In this document: piece by piece, positions 1 to 10,117 of the stretch
Position numbering within the stretch: position 1 is the stretch's first letter
Layout: each line of letters opens with the position of its first letter
DNA from: Cryptosporidium bovis
Lineage: Eukaryota; Apicomplexa; Conoidasida; Eucoccidiorida; Cryptosporidiidae
DNA length: 64,000 nt
Direction: 5' to 3'
Assembly (NCBI GenBank): GCA_009768925.2
Contig: VHIT02000002.1
Coordinates: 496,001 to 560,000, forward strand
The notes under the pieces: model-generated
Database searches by the model: none
What the model saw: the letters and a program-made list of their open reading frames with translations, nothing else
What the model was told of the DNA's origin: nothing
Made by a program: the position numbers and the translations under genes

Positions 1-2250
1 GTAGCCTTGTTGTTCTCTAAGAGAAGGGTTCCAAAAGATGTGGCTTGCAACTTTATTCATACAATTATGTACAGAATTGATGAAACGCTTGAAGGAATTG
101 AACACAAATGTAGTATACCTACAAGTATATCAGATATTGTATTTTGGAAACAGTTCGTGGAAATTGTGCTCTCTACACCAATTGTTGATATATCGGTTTT
201 AACTAAGAGACAACTAAAGAGTTTAGGAGGAGGACCCATTTTATTTCAATCTTCTTTTTCACAATGTGAGGGCAATTCATTGGAAAATAATAATGAATAT
301 AGAAGTAATGTTCCCATTCAAAATACTAATCCATCTTCTAAACAAACACATGATTTGTTTATTTCAATGTTAAAGGGTGAAATAAGAACAAAAGAGATAT
401 TGTTCAGATTAGCAAAATTAAAATCTGAAATACTTTGGAATACATCAGAAGATTCAATTGCCTATCTTAAATTTTTAGTTAATTTACTGGATGAAATACA
501 TTGGTGTTGTATTCAAACAATTGAATTTCTTAGAAGATCATTTAATTCAGAAACATATAGATACCACATACTCGAAATTGAATCAGGTGAATGCTTTTCC
601 AATGCAATATATCAAACATTTATTTATTTAGATATACCAACTGGATGGTCATTCATTAGGCCTGGAATTAGATCTCAATCTACACAAATTGAAGATAAAA
701 CTTCAGAATTGCAAAATAATAACATTATTGATATTCATCCTGAAGCTTCAAAATACATAAGAAGCTATATTTTAAATGAACATAGTGATGACATTTTCCT
801 TAAAGATGAAGCTTGGGCATGTTTTTACATTTTATTTTGGTATTTAGATATTTCTGATATTTCCGTACCGAAGGAAGAATATTCTAAAAAACTCTTTGAA
901 TTATATAATGATATTTATAATTGTAGGGAGGCAATATTCAAAATAGTAAATCCAAACCCAAAAGATATGAATAATTCGATGGAAAAACATCCTTTAAGTT
1001 CTTTTTCAGACCCAGGAAAAATGGTAACTCTACCAAATTATTCAAGACAAAGAAATCTCAATTCGAGGCAAATTAAGGATAATGTTAAAGCCCACGAAAA
1101 AAAACTAAAAAAATTATACAATACGTATTTCTCATTATCAAGGGAGTTTAATAAGATTTCAAATAGAAATAAATATGTTTTGCGATATTTGTACTCAGAC
1201 ATAGGCATCACTAGATTCAAAGATAAATTCGAAGCTAATATTTTGACTTCGAATTGTAGTGAAGGAAATACAGACTCATTTATGATCTGGATTTGCAAAA
1301 CACTAATTACACAAAGAGTTACACAATCTGAAAATGATGCAATATTTACGTTTAAATGGATGGAAACTTCCTTATTTAGTCCCAAAATTGGCATCTTCTC
1401 TTCTGATAAGGAATTAATAAAATCATTCTTACTTATTTTGTGTAAATTGGTTTCTTCAATGATTAGGTCATCAACCCCTAGGGAATCTCAACTTCTGGGT
1501 CTCTTTTTCAATTATATATTTTCATTTTGTAAGACACTATTAATTAGTGAATTCAATAAGAAAAATGCTGAAATTTTCGGTGAAACTGAAACTATGAATA
1601 CTGAAGGGAAAAACAACAATAATACAAGTGATGAACTTGCCGAAACAGAAAGAAATGAGCTTCTAAAAAAAATGTGTGATAAGTTATCTTCGTATGATAA
1701 GGATCAACATCATTTGGATTTCATTATTGAGTGTGAAAGAAATGTATTGGCATCTTTATCTTTGGGTTTGGGGTTATTAATGGAGAAACCATTGGAGATT
1801 TCTCCAGATTGGATTGATACATTAAATAGCATTTGGATGCTTCTAAGATGTTATGAATCCTTCCCAATTTCTAAATTCTCAGGTAATTATCTACTTCGGA
1901 TATTACCCGAAATACTTGAATATGCAACTAAAAAACAATGGAATGACCTCAATTTGTCAATAAATTCTTTGCTATTGAAATTAAAGCAACATCAAGTAAA
2001 TTGGATAGGAAATAATGAAGCCCCACAGTCTAAATCTCAAAAAGATAAGACTCCAGCAGAGGAAAAAACTCCCGGTAACTCACCAGAGAAGAACAGTTCT
2101 TCTAAAGTTAAAAGTCAAACTAAAGACTCGGAAAACAAAACTGTTACTACCAATTCAGGAGTAAACAATACCAAGAGACAAAGAATAGCTTCATGTCGCA
2201 ATTATAGAAATAGCTTTTCACACTCAAAACTTGGTATTAATAGAAGATAG
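1..2250 (+). CDS. THO2: THO complex subunit 2 (THO2/THOC2), C-terminal part, 5' end outside window
   Basis: The reading frame is open from base 1 with no ATG or upstream stop, so the gene continues beyond the left edge. About 749 codons are visible. The best family match is around residues 270-300 (counted from base 7), where FYILFWYLDISDISVPKEEY resembles the THOC2 block that reads roughly FYVTFWSLSLYDIYVP and is followed, as here, by a long charged helix rich in Lys and Glu (350-385). The last 90 residues are a basic, Ser/Lys/Asn-rich tail, as in THO2 proteins. THO2 is the scaffold of the nuclear THO/TREX complex, which packages nascent mRNA for export. The identification rests on one conserved block and overall architecture. 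Confidence 0.7.
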   Translation, partial: VALLFSKRRVPKDVACNFIHTIMYRIDETLEGIEHKCSIPTSISDIVFWKQFVEIVLSTPIVDISVLTKRQLKSLGGGPILFQSSFSQCEGNSLENNNEYRSNVPIQNTNPSSKQTHDLFISMLKGEIRTKEILFRLAKLKSEILWNTSEDSIAYLKFLVNLLDEIHWCCIQTIEFLRRSFNSETYRYHILEIESGECFSNAIYQTFIYLDIPTGWSFIRPGIRSQSTQIEDKTSELQNNNIIDIHPEASKYIRSYILNEHSDDIFLKDEAWACFYILFWYLDISDISVPKEEYSKKLFELYNDIYNCREAIFKIVNPNPKDMNNSMEKHPLSSFSDPGKMVTLPNYSRQRNLNSRQIKDNVKAHEKKLKKLYNTYFSLSREFNKISNRNKYVLRYLYSDIGITRFKDKFEANILTSNCSEGNTDSFMIWICKTLITQRVTQSENDAIFTFKWMETSLFSPKIGIFSSDKELIKSFLLILCKLVSSMIRSSTPRESQLLGLFFNYIFSFCKTLLISEFNKKNAEIFGETETMNTEGKNNNNTSDELAETERNELLKKMCDKLSSYDKDQHHLDFIIECERNVLASLSLGLGLLMEKPLEISPDWIDTLNSIWMLLRCYESFPISKFSGNYLLRILPEILEYATKKQWNDLNLSINSLLLKLKQHQVNWIGNNEAPQSKSQKDKTPAEEKTPGNSPEKNSSSKVKSQTKDSENKTVTTNSGVNNTKRQRIASCRNYRNSFSHSKLGINRR

Positions 2251-2289
2251 GACCAATAAAAATTGCGATGTTTATTATATGTGAAAAAG

Positions 2290-3639
2290 TTATACTATTT
2301 CTTGCTCTATACTGAGGTACTTTGATCTTGTATCTTTCAGAATAAATGAAAGAAAGAATGAACCAATTGAAAATATAAGTAGTGGTATAAGAGAATACTG
2401 TAAATTGAGGTATTTTGTGGTTAATTCAGTTAGTAAACAAAATAAAAAACAAGAAAGGGCCTTTGCTGTGAACAGTAAAAGGAATGAAATAAAGAATTTT
2501 GAAGATCCAAAAGTTCCTACAAGTATTGAAGGAAATACTACCGATGTTCCAGAGTGTGCAATGGAAACCAATATATATCCAACTACATATTGGACGATGG
2601 ATGTAGATTCAAACAGGGGAAACATCAACAATAACAGCCCTGATATTAATATTGAAGTTAGCGTGCATATACAATTAAGATATCCCACAATCTCACCAAA
2701 AACTCCCCAGAATATCCTAAAAAAAGTGTGTGATAGAAGTGTTATGGATGACATCCTTGATAGTTGTTTATCACCAAGCTTGGTATTGAATATCCCATGT
2801 ATTTTCCAGTATAATTGTATATGCTGAATACAGGGCCATGTTAAGAATGCTATTAACCAAAGAATCTTAAATGATTCTGAACTTGTAATATCACTCACTT
2901 CAAATAATTTCGATTTACTGATTTCCTTTGTGCTATTCTCTTTATTATTTTCAATATTCCTAATCCCTTTCATCAAAACAACTGAACCAACTAATTGGGT
3001 TATTGTTGAGAAAATAAACATAAATTGAAATAATTTTGGTATCCTCTCTATAACTGATAAATTACTGAATAACTTGTCATTATTATATACCAAGTTGTAG
3101 TATATATCTTTTGGATTGACTATTAAAGTTTGAACCGATGGGATAACTGCTGTTGAGAGGCCCCTAAACAACCAAAGGATACCCATTATATTCGAACTTA
3201 ATTCCTTACCATAGAAGTTAGATACTAATTCAATAGTTGAAGAATATAAGATTCCATGGCCTGCTGCATAAATAATAGAGTAGGAAAGTGTGTAAACAAG
3301 AAGGTTATCTAGAAATAAGTATGATAAAAAAAGGCCAAGAGAGGAACAAAATACACCAGCAAATAAGATTGCACTATAACGTAAGTAATTCATGGATAAT
3401 ATATATGTATAATTAGATGCACCCTGAACGAGGACAAATACGCCTTCTATCCAACACATATTACCTATACCAACGTAATTTTTTCCACTCAATGACATAT
3501 AACTCGCAATATATGGTATTATATTACCTAACGTATAAGCAAATCCAAGAGACCAATGAATAAGTGAGGATCCAATTATTGGAAATAAATATTCTCTGTT
3601 TCTAGAAAGTAAGTATCGAACTAACTTGCTGATTCGCAT
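2290..3639 (-). CDS. MFS transporter, oxalate:formate antiporter / monocarboxylate transporter-like
   Basis: A 449-residue protein with about 11-12 hydrophobic segments and a short basic N-terminus. The segment around residues 120-170 (IIYAAGHGILYSSTIELVSN, then GILWLFRGLSTAVIP) has the Gly-rich helix, tyrosine-serine and following basic loop typical of the oxalate:formate antiporter/monocarboxylate branch of the major facilitator superfamily. A charged cytosolic loop at about 228-250 separates the two six-helix halves. It probably moves a small organic anion across a membrane. The substrate cannot be told from sequence. The start ATG is the first in frame. The gene is divergent from the TBC gene, with 297 bases between the two start codons. 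Confidence 0.72.
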   Translation of the reverse strand: MRISKLVRYLLSRNREYLFPIIGSSLIHWSLGFAYTLGNIIPYIASYMSLSGKNYVGIGNMCWIEGVFVLVQGASNYTYILSMNYLRYSAILFAGVFCSSLGLFLSYLFLDNLLVYTLSYSIIYAAGHGILYSSTIELVSNFYGKELSSNIMGILWLFRGLSTAVIPSVQTLIVNPKDIYYNLVYNNDKLFSNLSVIERIPKLFQFMFIFSTITQLVGSVVLMKGIRNIENNKENSTKEISKSKLFEVSDITSSESFKILWLIAFLTWPCIQHIQLYWKIHGIFNTKLGDKQLSRMSSITLLSHTFFRIFWGVFGEIVGYLNCICTLTSILISGLLLLMFPLFESTSIVQYVVGYILVSIAHSGTSVVFPSILVGTFGSSKFFISFLLLFTAKALSCFLFCLLTELTTKYLNLQYSLIPLLIFSIGSFFLSFILKDTRSKYLSIEQEIV

Positions 3640-3936
3640 TTTAATGAGTCTTCAATTTAACATTTATAGCTTGTTTATCTTTCTTCCACGCTATTTGAGT
3701 ATTTATCAAGTGAGTATGCATTTAGCAATTGCTTTGTTTCATTAAAGAAAACACTTTCATTATTTATTATTGTTTTTTTTTTATTATAGCATTGCCGGTA
3801 TTAAATGTCCCTCAATGAAACCGGTGAAAGTCTTAATATGCAATTAATATTTTAATTTTTCACTTAAATGAATAAGAAATAAAGTTGAGAAACTATATTG
3901 ATTACCGGTTTAACTATCAAAAATATTTAATGGGTT

Positions 3937-5049
3937 ATGAATTACTTAAATCGGAAAATATTGTGGTATGTATTACTTGATTTAAAGAGGGATGACTTGA
4001 AGAAAAAAATATTTATTACAAAACTGATTTCAGAAGCAGATGAGTCCCTTATAAGCCAAGTAAATTGTGATGTTGATCGCTGCCTTTTCGAATGTGATGA
4101 TAAGAAGCTTCAATTAAAGGAGTTGATTTTGTCAGTTTTTACCAATAATAGATCTTGTTTCTCATATATTCAAGGAATGCATGACATTGCAAGCGTTTTC
4201 CTGGAATTATTTCAAAGCATAGAAGATGATAACAAACCGATAATTGAAGATATAATAAATGAATTAGATAGATTAAATAAAATATACGATATATGTGAAT
4301 TAAAAGAACTTATTCCTGTATTGGGAAAAAAACTTGAATCTACTAAAGGAAGAGCAATTGTTTGCTTCCTGGTTTTTGAAAAATTTTTGTTAAAATATTC
4401 TACTCCGTTTATTTACAAAAGAAATGGAAAGCCCTCAAATTTAGATTATGTTCTAGCTTGCATAGGTGAAGATTTGTTTTACTTGATCGAAAGGAGTTCT
4501 CCTAGTCTATTCAAATTACTCGAATGTACAAGGAAGAATAGCTCCGATTCCAGAACTTTTATGTTTACTTTGTCTTGGGTCATAACGTGGTTTTCTCATA
4601 ACATATCAATTGAAAATACCAACATATTATTCTATTTATTTGAAAACTTTATCAATAATAGGCCGATTTATATCATTTTTTTTATTGAAGAGGTAATAAT
4701 TCAAAATTATGATAAACTTGTTGATTTCCTCTGCTTGCATCTTGGGTTTGATAATCTTGTTAACTTGTCACCAAATAATGATATCTACCCATTTATTCAC
4801 TTATATTTCCAAAATTTGAACTTTAATTATATTGAATGGAATTCAATAGTTGAAAAATCAAGAAACTCATTCGAAAGGGATAAGGATGTTGCCTTTAGGA
4901 GTCACGCCTTGTGGAGTATTAATTCAGGGTTTGGTATTCAGGAAAAGCCAGTTTTACATATCTTTAATAAGAATCATTACAGACAAGCAATATATGTTTT
5001 GTTTATATTGTCAGGTGCTATGCTTGCCTTTTTTCTTATTTCTTGGTAA
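3937..5049 (+). CDS. TBC-domain Rab GTPase-activating protein, TBC1D20/Gyp8-like, tail-anchored
   Basis: 370 residues, almost entirely a TBC domain. Both catalytic fingers are visible: the arginine finger in CDVDR (R48) and the glutamine finger in SYIQGMHD (Q79). The block TLSWVITWFSHNI resembles the TBC1D20 sequence in that region. A single hydrophobic helix at the extreme C-terminus (residues 350-369) fits the TBC1D20/Gyp8 subfamily, which is tail-anchored in the ER and acts on Rab1-type GTPases in ER-Golgi traffic. It should therefore be an active GAP in the early secretory pathway. The N-terminus before the domain is short for the family, so an additional 5' exon is possible, but I see no clear one. 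Confidence 0.8.
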   Translation: MNYLNRKILWYVLLDLKRDDLKKKIFITKLISEADESLISQVNCDVDRCLFECDDKKLQLKELILSVFTNNRSCFSYIQGMHDIASVFLELFQSIEDDNKPIIEDIINELDRLNKIYDICELKELIPVLGKKLESTKGRAIVCFLVFEKFLLKYSTPFIYKRNGKPSNLDYVLACIGEDLFYLIERSSPSLFKLLECTRKNSSDSRTFMFTLSWVITWFSHNISIENTNILFYLFENFINNRPIYIIFFIEEVIIQNYDKLVDFLCLHLGFDNLVNLSPNNDIYPFIHLYFQNLNFNYIEWNSIVEKSRNSFERDKDVAFRSHALWSINSGFGIQEKPVLHIFNKNHYRQAIYVLFILSGAMLAFFLISW

Positions 5050-5171
5050 ATTTTTTTAATTTTTTCACTTTGGCCTCTAACCTTTTATTTGTCGGAAAAA
5101 TGTTAGATATAATTTTCCCATTCAATAAAAGGCAGTTCGTATTTCAAATTGTTAGTTGTACATTCTTAGTT

Positions 5172-5867
5172 ATGGAAAGAAATACACAGAAGCTTAGAGC
5201 ACAAGTCTATGAATGGGGTGGAAACTACGACAAGATGTCAGAATCACTTAAATCATTGATATATCTCTCAGAATTCGAAAATTATGAGTTTGATGATGAG
5301 GAAAGATGCTTAATATCAAACTGTATCAAAAAAAAGGTTTCAGAATCGAGGAATAGAATTCACCAAATAATATTAGAACAGAAAGAACAAGGAGAATGTG
5401 GAAATCATGAATATGTCGAAATATGTGACGACTACATTTTAACCCTAAGAAAAGAAATTCAGATATTCCTGAACTCCATAAGTGATTCTGTTGATCATTT
5501 AGTTGCCATTACAAACAAAGGAAAATTATTTAAGGGAAAGGTCAGATCAGATTTATCAAGGTATTTTCTTGAATTTGGATTTTCGAATGTATCCGATTCC
5601 AGGATGATACATGAAGAGGTATATAAACTTGCAAACAATTATTCTGACCCCTTTGATCCATTGGTATTGGGATTTATTTTGAACTTTTCGATCTTTCTTG
5701 TGGAGAGATGCAACGAAAAAGGTCGTGCCCTTGAAATATTAATGTCAATCCGCGATAAGCTTGAATCACAACATAATGAAGTGTATATGGATCAAATAAA
5801 TGAAGCTTCGAAAAATGCGATAAAAAATATCAAGGAATATATTCAAGAGTGGAGCAAATTAATATAA
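5172..5867 (+). CDS. divergent 14-3-3 protein
   Basis: The open frame begins at 5043, inside the end of the TBC gene, but the 14-3-3 fold starts at the ATG at 5172 (MERNTQKLRAQVYEWGGNYD), giving 231 residues. Family hallmarks are the helix 7 block DPLVLGFILNFSIFL (162-175) and the phosphopeptide-binding residues: K53 and R60 in helix 3, and R130-Y131 in helix 5. Outside these the sequence is highly divergent, and the region between helices 3 and 4 (65-85) is unusual. 14-3-3 proteins are dimeric adaptors that bind phosphoserine or phosphothreonine peptides. The retained basic triad suggests ligand binding is preserved. It lies 122 bases downstream of the TBC gene on the same strand. Confidence 0.85.
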   Translation: MERNTQKLRAQVYEWGGNYDKMSESLKSLIYLSEFENYEFDDEERCLISNCIKKKVSESRNRIHQIILEQKEQGECGNHEYVEICDDYILTLRKEIQIFLNSISDSVDHLVAITNKGKLFKGKVRSDLSRYFLEFGFSNVSDSRMIHEEVYKLANNYSDPFDPLVLGFILNFSIFLVERCNEKGRALEILMSIRDKLESQHNEVYMDQINEASKNAIKNIKEYIQEWSKLI

Positions 5868-6291
5868 TATGGTTTATTACGCCATGCGTAGGTGTGGAGC
5901 GGCGGCATCATTTCATAAATTTATCGGTATATAACAGTTACCCGCTTAAAGTCTCACAAAAGAAATAGCGAATAACGATTGTTGAGTGAGGGGAGCCAGC
6001 CAAAAAAAATGAGAATTATAGTTATTCTTTGTCAATAGTTTGCCTATTTTACGTTACTGATATACGGGTAACTTTAATCTCGGCCATACTGATTTATTGA
6101 GGAGCACCCACAGCAAGGAAAGACAGGAAGAAAAAACAGTTCTTGATCCCACAAGAAACACTGGAGAAGAAAATAGGATACTGTTCTGGACTCACTCAAT
6201 TTTATGACTACTGATTTAATCATACACAATAACGAGGAAATAAACACTTTTATCAAAAGAATTAATTTTTAAGTAATATCACAATCTACAG
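5868..6291. other. intergenic, no gene seen
   Basis: 424 bases between two plus-strand genes. The first 200 bases are less AT-rich than usual (for example GGAGCGGCGGCATC near 5896), but I find no coding frame with family resemblance and no tRNA. It presumably holds the 14-3-3 3' UTR and the promoter of the next gene. A 60-codon minus frame here has no supporting features. Confidence 0.5.
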
Positions 6292-7011
6292 ATGCAACCG
6301 TTCACACAAGTTGAAGGTGAGCGTGGGGCATCTAAAACAGTAAATAGAGCAACTGAAACAAAATCTGAATACGTTGCAAACTCAATAAAACAGCAATTAA
6401 TTGCGAATGTTAATAGAGTTCCACCTAGGAAGGTACATACAACAGATGTTTCAAAGTTAAAGAGTAGACTATTTGCATTTAACCAAAGAAAATGTGCCTT
6501 GTCGATAGGAACAGTTGTTGGAAGCTTTAGGTATATATGCTCTTGGGCGAAATTACTTGGAATTACATTCTCCATTTTTTTGATTTTTTGGTCTATATAT
6601 TGCATCTCAATTATTGGGAATAATAAAAACAACCAGTTCGAGGATTTATTTTTTTACACTAATTCATTTTGTCTATTCTCCTCTATTTTTTGCCTCGTTG
6701 CATCACTGGTGTCCATGACCTCAAGTAGCTTCCGAATATACAGCGTGGGTAATTTGGATGGTACGATTTCAAGCACTGATAGGGTTTGGACATTAACGTC
6801 ACTTAGATCCTTATCGACATTATATTTTTTGGAATCACTATTGATGGTTTTCCCAATATCACTTTCTAAAATTGATAATTCACACTACCTAACAACGATT
6901 TCTTCAATTATTCTCTTTTCACACATTGCACCTTCTATTTTATTTTACTTTGCCTACCTGCGTGGTGAGGACTCGAAAGTAGATGAGAGACATATACCCA
7001 TCAGTATTTAA
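6292..7011 (+). CDS. four-helix membrane protein of unknown function
   Basis: 239 residues. The first 75 are hydrophilic and basic (many Lys, Arg and Gln). Four hydrophobic segments follow at about 80-105, 118-142, 168-188 and 200-222, and the C-terminus is short and charged. The even number of helices predicts that both ends face the same side. I recognise no family. The aromatic, Ser-rich helices do not show the signature motifs of tetraspanins, DHHC enzymes or SNARE-associated proteins. The start is the first ATG of the frame, and the gene is on the same strand as the 14-3-3 gene. Confidence 0.6.
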   Translation: MQPFTQVEGERGASKTVNRATETKSEYVANSIKQQLIANVNRVPPRKVHTTDVSKLKSRLFAFNQRKCALSIGTVVGSFRYICSWAKLLGITFSIFLIFWSIYCISIIGNNKNNQFEDLFFYTNSFCLFSSIFCLVASLVSMTSSSFRIYSVGNLDGTISSTDRVWTLTSLRSLSTLYFLESLLMVFPISLSKIDNSHYLTTISSIILFSHIAPSILFYFAYLRGEDSKVDERHIPISI

Positions 7012-7231
7012 GATTCCTGAAAACTATAGTTATTAAAATACCTATAACGATTTTTATCTACGCTTTGTTGTCTGAAAATTTGTAGCTTCTTTACATTGCG
7101 GCAAGCTCTTCACTATTACACCCTGTGTCAACAGCGCCGTATAATGAATGGCCTTCTATAGCTTTAGATAGGAAACTATTACTTACTTTAGAAACCTTGT
7201 CCAAACTTAATGTAATCTGTCTAGTAATAAT

Positions 7232-7769
7232 ATGGCAAGAGGTAATTAGACTTACTACAAAGCATTTCTTGTTAATTTAATTAACTAACATTATTATAGC
7301 TAAAAAGAAGAGAAAAAACCGATCAGATGATGAAAATGACTGTAAGTGAACTTAATTACCTATTTCTACTACAAATTCATTTTGTTACATAATAAATAGC
7401 TGATGAATATACTTATGAAGCTATAAGAGGAAAAAATGGAAGCCAAAGCATTAGATTTATTGAGAAAAAAGAAATATCACTTGTTTTGGCCGAAGATGAC
7501 CAACTGAATGAAAGGTATGCAATTTTTAATATTTTTTTCACCGATTACTTATTTTTAGTGATGTTAAATGGTCTACTATTTTAATGGGTCCATCTAAATT
7601 CCCCCCAAAATACTTTTGTATCATTTGCGGATGTATAGGAAAGTACAAATGTTATGAATGTTATAAATGTAAGCCTAACTCTATCATAAGATATGTTTGC
7701 TCACAAAAATGTGATATAATTCACAAGGAAGTTGATTGTTGCAAACCCAAGAATCTTTTTATTTGGTAA
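7232..7769 (+). CDS. ZNHIT1: HIT-type zinc-finger protein ZNHIT1/Vps71 (SWR1 complex), four exons
   Basis: I rebuilt this from four exons: 7232-7241, 7300-7341, 7400-7514 and 7559-7769. Each intron is 44-58 bases long, starts GT and ends AG, and the frame is kept across all three junctions, giving 125 residues. The N-terminus is a short Lys/Arg-rich segment. The C-terminus begins GPSKFPPKYFCIICG and continues with paired cysteines and a histidine, ending near Trp, which matches the treble-clef HIT finger of ZNHIT1 (FC-x2-C ... C-x2-C ... H-x-x-x-C). ZNHIT1/Vps71 is a subunit of the SWR1/SRCAP remodeller that deposits histone H2A.Z. Without the splicing only the last 61 codons look like a gene. 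The first exon is only ten bases and is the least certain part. Confidence 0.82.
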
Positions 7770-7786
7770 GATTTTAGATTTGGGAG

Positions 7787-8938
7787 TTAACATTTCTTGC
7801 GATATGAGTTATTATTAAATACATTTATTTTTAATACTGTAGACTTATTTTTACTCCTGTTTGTTTGAGGGGTATTAGATACTTTTTTAGTCTTACTTTT
7901 TACTTGAATACAATTCTTTTCTTTGTTTAAAAATACATTTTTCGCTGTGTTTTTACTAGAAATTATTTCATGATATACCTTTATGAACTCTTGGAAACTA
8001 ATATTAAGGTCCCAGTTCAGTATTTTCAGTAGATGATGTTCTAACATAACCATTTCCCATTGTGGAACTCCGCCAATGTGTGCCCAGAATTTCATACCAT
8101 ATTGTACGTCGTACATTAATTTATAAGTTAATAACGAGGCTGCCAGCACAAGCCTATGTGACGTTAGTGTCGTTGTTTTCAATACTCCACCAGAGTTATT
8201 AATTGCTCTCCTAATTAAAATGACTATAACACAAAAATCAACGGGTGTTATGGACATAAATTTCACAATTCTAGTTATGAAATATTCACCAATACTTATT
8301 TTTGGTGAAGTTAGTGAGTGAAATGGGGTTATAATCCTATTATCTATTTCCTTAATTTCTTTGTATCTAACTGTATCAATTTCAACCATTACGCAATTTT
8401 TTGTATCAATTTCATCGATTTCTAATTCTGACCAATTACTATTCATCCAATTCATAATTTGGATACTTGATATTGGATAATTTTTGTAATTAAAAGAATG
8501 TATTCGTTCATTATTTGAGTTATTCAATAACGATATTTCATCATTTTCAAGTGTTTCTCGGAAGTTTTCTTTTTTACTGGTTTTCTCAAAATCTTCATTT
8601 AATTGTTTTTTAAGTTTGCTTTCAAAAGAGCGTTCTTCAAATGAGTCACTGTATTTGATTGATGATTTTGTGGACATTTTACTTATACTATCATTACTGG
8701 AAAATAGTAGAGGTTGACTATCATTTGATTCAAATCTATCCGCTTTTTCTAATTCATTCCTTCTTTGTAATCTATTTATTTTCGCAAAACTTACTTTGTT
8801 ATTCCCAAGGCTATTCCAAAGCCCCAATTTTCTCATATTTCTCGATTCAGGACAAAACTGTTCAGTAGGTTTATTATCAAAACTAGGATTTGAAAAGCTA
8901 AAACTTCTGGATAGTCTATTCACAATGTTCAAAACCAT
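7787..8938 (-). CDS. PHO80-type (P-type) cyclin
   Basis: 383 residues. A cyclin box lies at about 205-325: SPKISIGEYFITRIVKFMSI, then a run ending in IRRAINNSGG, LTSHRLVLAASLLTYKL, an aspartate-containing YDVQYGMKFWAHIGGV, and EMVMLEHHLLKILNWDL. The order and spacing match PHO80-family cyclins, which bind and activate PHO85-type or other cyclin-dependent kinases. The N-terminal 200 residues are Ser/Asn/Lys-rich, with no recognised domain, and could carry regulatory phosphosites. The C-terminal 45 residues are basic and low in complexity. It is convergent with ZNHIT1, with only 17 bases between the stop codons. Confidence 0.85.
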   Translation of the reverse strand: MVLNIVNRLSRSFSFSNPSFDNKPTEQFCPESRNMRKLGLWNSLGNNKVSFAKINRLQRRNELEKADRFESNDSQPLLFSSNDSISKMSTKSSIKYSDSFEERSFESKLKKQLNEDFEKTSKKENFRETLENDEISLLNNSNNERIHSFNYKNYPISSIQIMNWMNSNWSELEIDEIDTKNCVMVEIDTVRYKEIKEIDNRIITPFHSLTSPKISIGEYFITRIVKFMSITPVDFCVIVILIRRAINNSGGVLKTTTLTSHRLVLAASLLTYKLMYDVQYGMKFWAHIGGVPQWEMVMLEHHLLKILNWDLNISFQEFIKVYHEIISSKNTAKNVFLNKEKNCIQVKSKTKKVSNTPQTNRSKNKSTVLKINVFNNNSYRKKC

Positions 8939-9266
8939 TTCTAATCTAATAACTAAAAACTATTAAATATTAAAGCTTAGTATCTATATTCTAATTTTGT
9001 TGTTTACAGTCCTGCCATCCAGATAAATTTACGTTTTATAAATCTGCAAGCATCCCAAACCCAACCATAAAATAGGAAAAAGAAAATAATTTAAAAAAAA
9101 TCTGCCTAACCTTACTCTCACTAAAAAGCTAATAAAATCGACAGATGAACTTAACTTATCTAAGTCAAATTATTACGCCAATGTTCGCCACCTTACAAAC
9201 TTTCATCCAATTAAACTTATATAATGAAAGTTGTACACAACAAATTACTTTCAATATCTAGTCATA
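8939..9266. other. intergenic between the cyclin start and the SKP1 end
   Basis: 328 AT-rich bases that should hold the cyclin promoter and the 3' end of SKP1 (both minus strand). I find no coding frame, RNA gene or strong repeat. Confidence 0.5.
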
Positions 9267-9876
9267 TTATGTGTCCTCACACCACTTGTTCTCCTCTCTA
9301 ACTGCTGCTTCCTCCTCTGGAGTAAAGTCATTTTCAATATTAAAAATCTGGCGAATTTCCTCCGCTTTTTTACCTTTAATCATTGTTGCGACCTTTGCAC
9401 ACGTTAAATCCAACAATGGTTTAATATCCATGTAATTCGCAGCCTGTATACATTCAAATTATTCCAAACTTGTAATTGGAGAGATAACAGCATTCAAACT
9501 TACGAGCATAATCTCAAATAACATTTCTTGTTGAATATTCACAAACTCCTCGTCCCATTCACTTACTACAGTGGATAATGTATTGGTTCTCAATGGCTTC
9601 GGAATTTCTTTTGAGGGATTATCAACATGGTGCTCACAATAATCTAATACCTTCCGTAGCACATCGCCTCTGACATTCGGAAGAGGAATAGGATCATCTA
9701 TCCCAACATCTGTAAATAAGGATGTTTGCAAAAATCAAATTTTTACTTAAAAAAACCGAGAATAACTACATACCCTCAATCATATTCCTTATTAATGTTG
9801 ATGCAGTTGCAATTTGTACATCAACAGAAAACTCCTCCCCTTCAGAACTAACTAGTTTTACCTTTGGAAAAATCAT
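9267..9876 (-). CDS. SKP1: SKP1, SCF ubiquitin ligase adaptor, three exons
   Basis: I rebuilt this on the minus strand from exons 9876-9774, 9709-9504 and 9443-9267, with GT-AG introns of 64 and 60 bases. The spliced protein is 161 residues, the usual SKP1 length. It starts [20 protein letters not shown], the SKP1 BTB/POZ strand. It continues through [20 protein letters not shown] and [10 protein letters not shown], and ends with the F-box-binding helices ([40 protein letters not shown]) and the terminal ENKWCED. SKP1 links F-box substrate receptors to cullin-1. A GGCGCC palindrome lies 52 bases upstream of the start. Confidence 0.93.
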
Positions 9877-9927
9877 TTTTTGTGAGAAACAGTATAGGTA
9901 AAATGGACGCAAGAAATAAAACCACAG

Positions 9928-9933
9928 GGCGCC
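9928..9933. promoter_or_regulatory. GGCGCC palindrome upstream of SKP1
   Basis: On the SKP1 strand the site reads TTTTTGGCGCCC, resembling an E2F-type TTTGGCGC element, 52 bases before the SKP1 start codon. GGCGCC is rare by chance in DNA this AT-rich. The regulatory role is inferred. Confidence 0.35.
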
Positions 9934-10117
9934 AAAAATCTAACGATTCAAATACTTTAAAGCAGTGAAAAAGATAAGCAATAAAAAACAAAAAAAGAAA
10001 ATTAGAGATTCAATAGTCAATATAACAAGTAGAGCCTAAATGAGTCATTATTTTTTCTTTAGGTGCTACTAAGGTGTTTTAATGCTACTTATATTTAAAG
10101 ATTAATGAAGATATTAG

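Noticed and set aside
2405-2827. 140-codon plus-strand frame antisense to the MFS gene
   Set aside because: It has no ATG-supported domain or family resemblance and is fully explained as the complement of a membrane protein.
5043-5171. Use of the first in-frame ATG at 5043 for the 14-3-3 gene
   Set aside because: The additional 43 residues are hydrophobic, overlap the TBC gene end and have no counterpart in 14-3-3 proteins.
6074-6256. 60-codon minus frame in the 5.9-6.3 kb gap
   Set aside because: Cys/Ser-rich composition with no recognisable domain or splice context.
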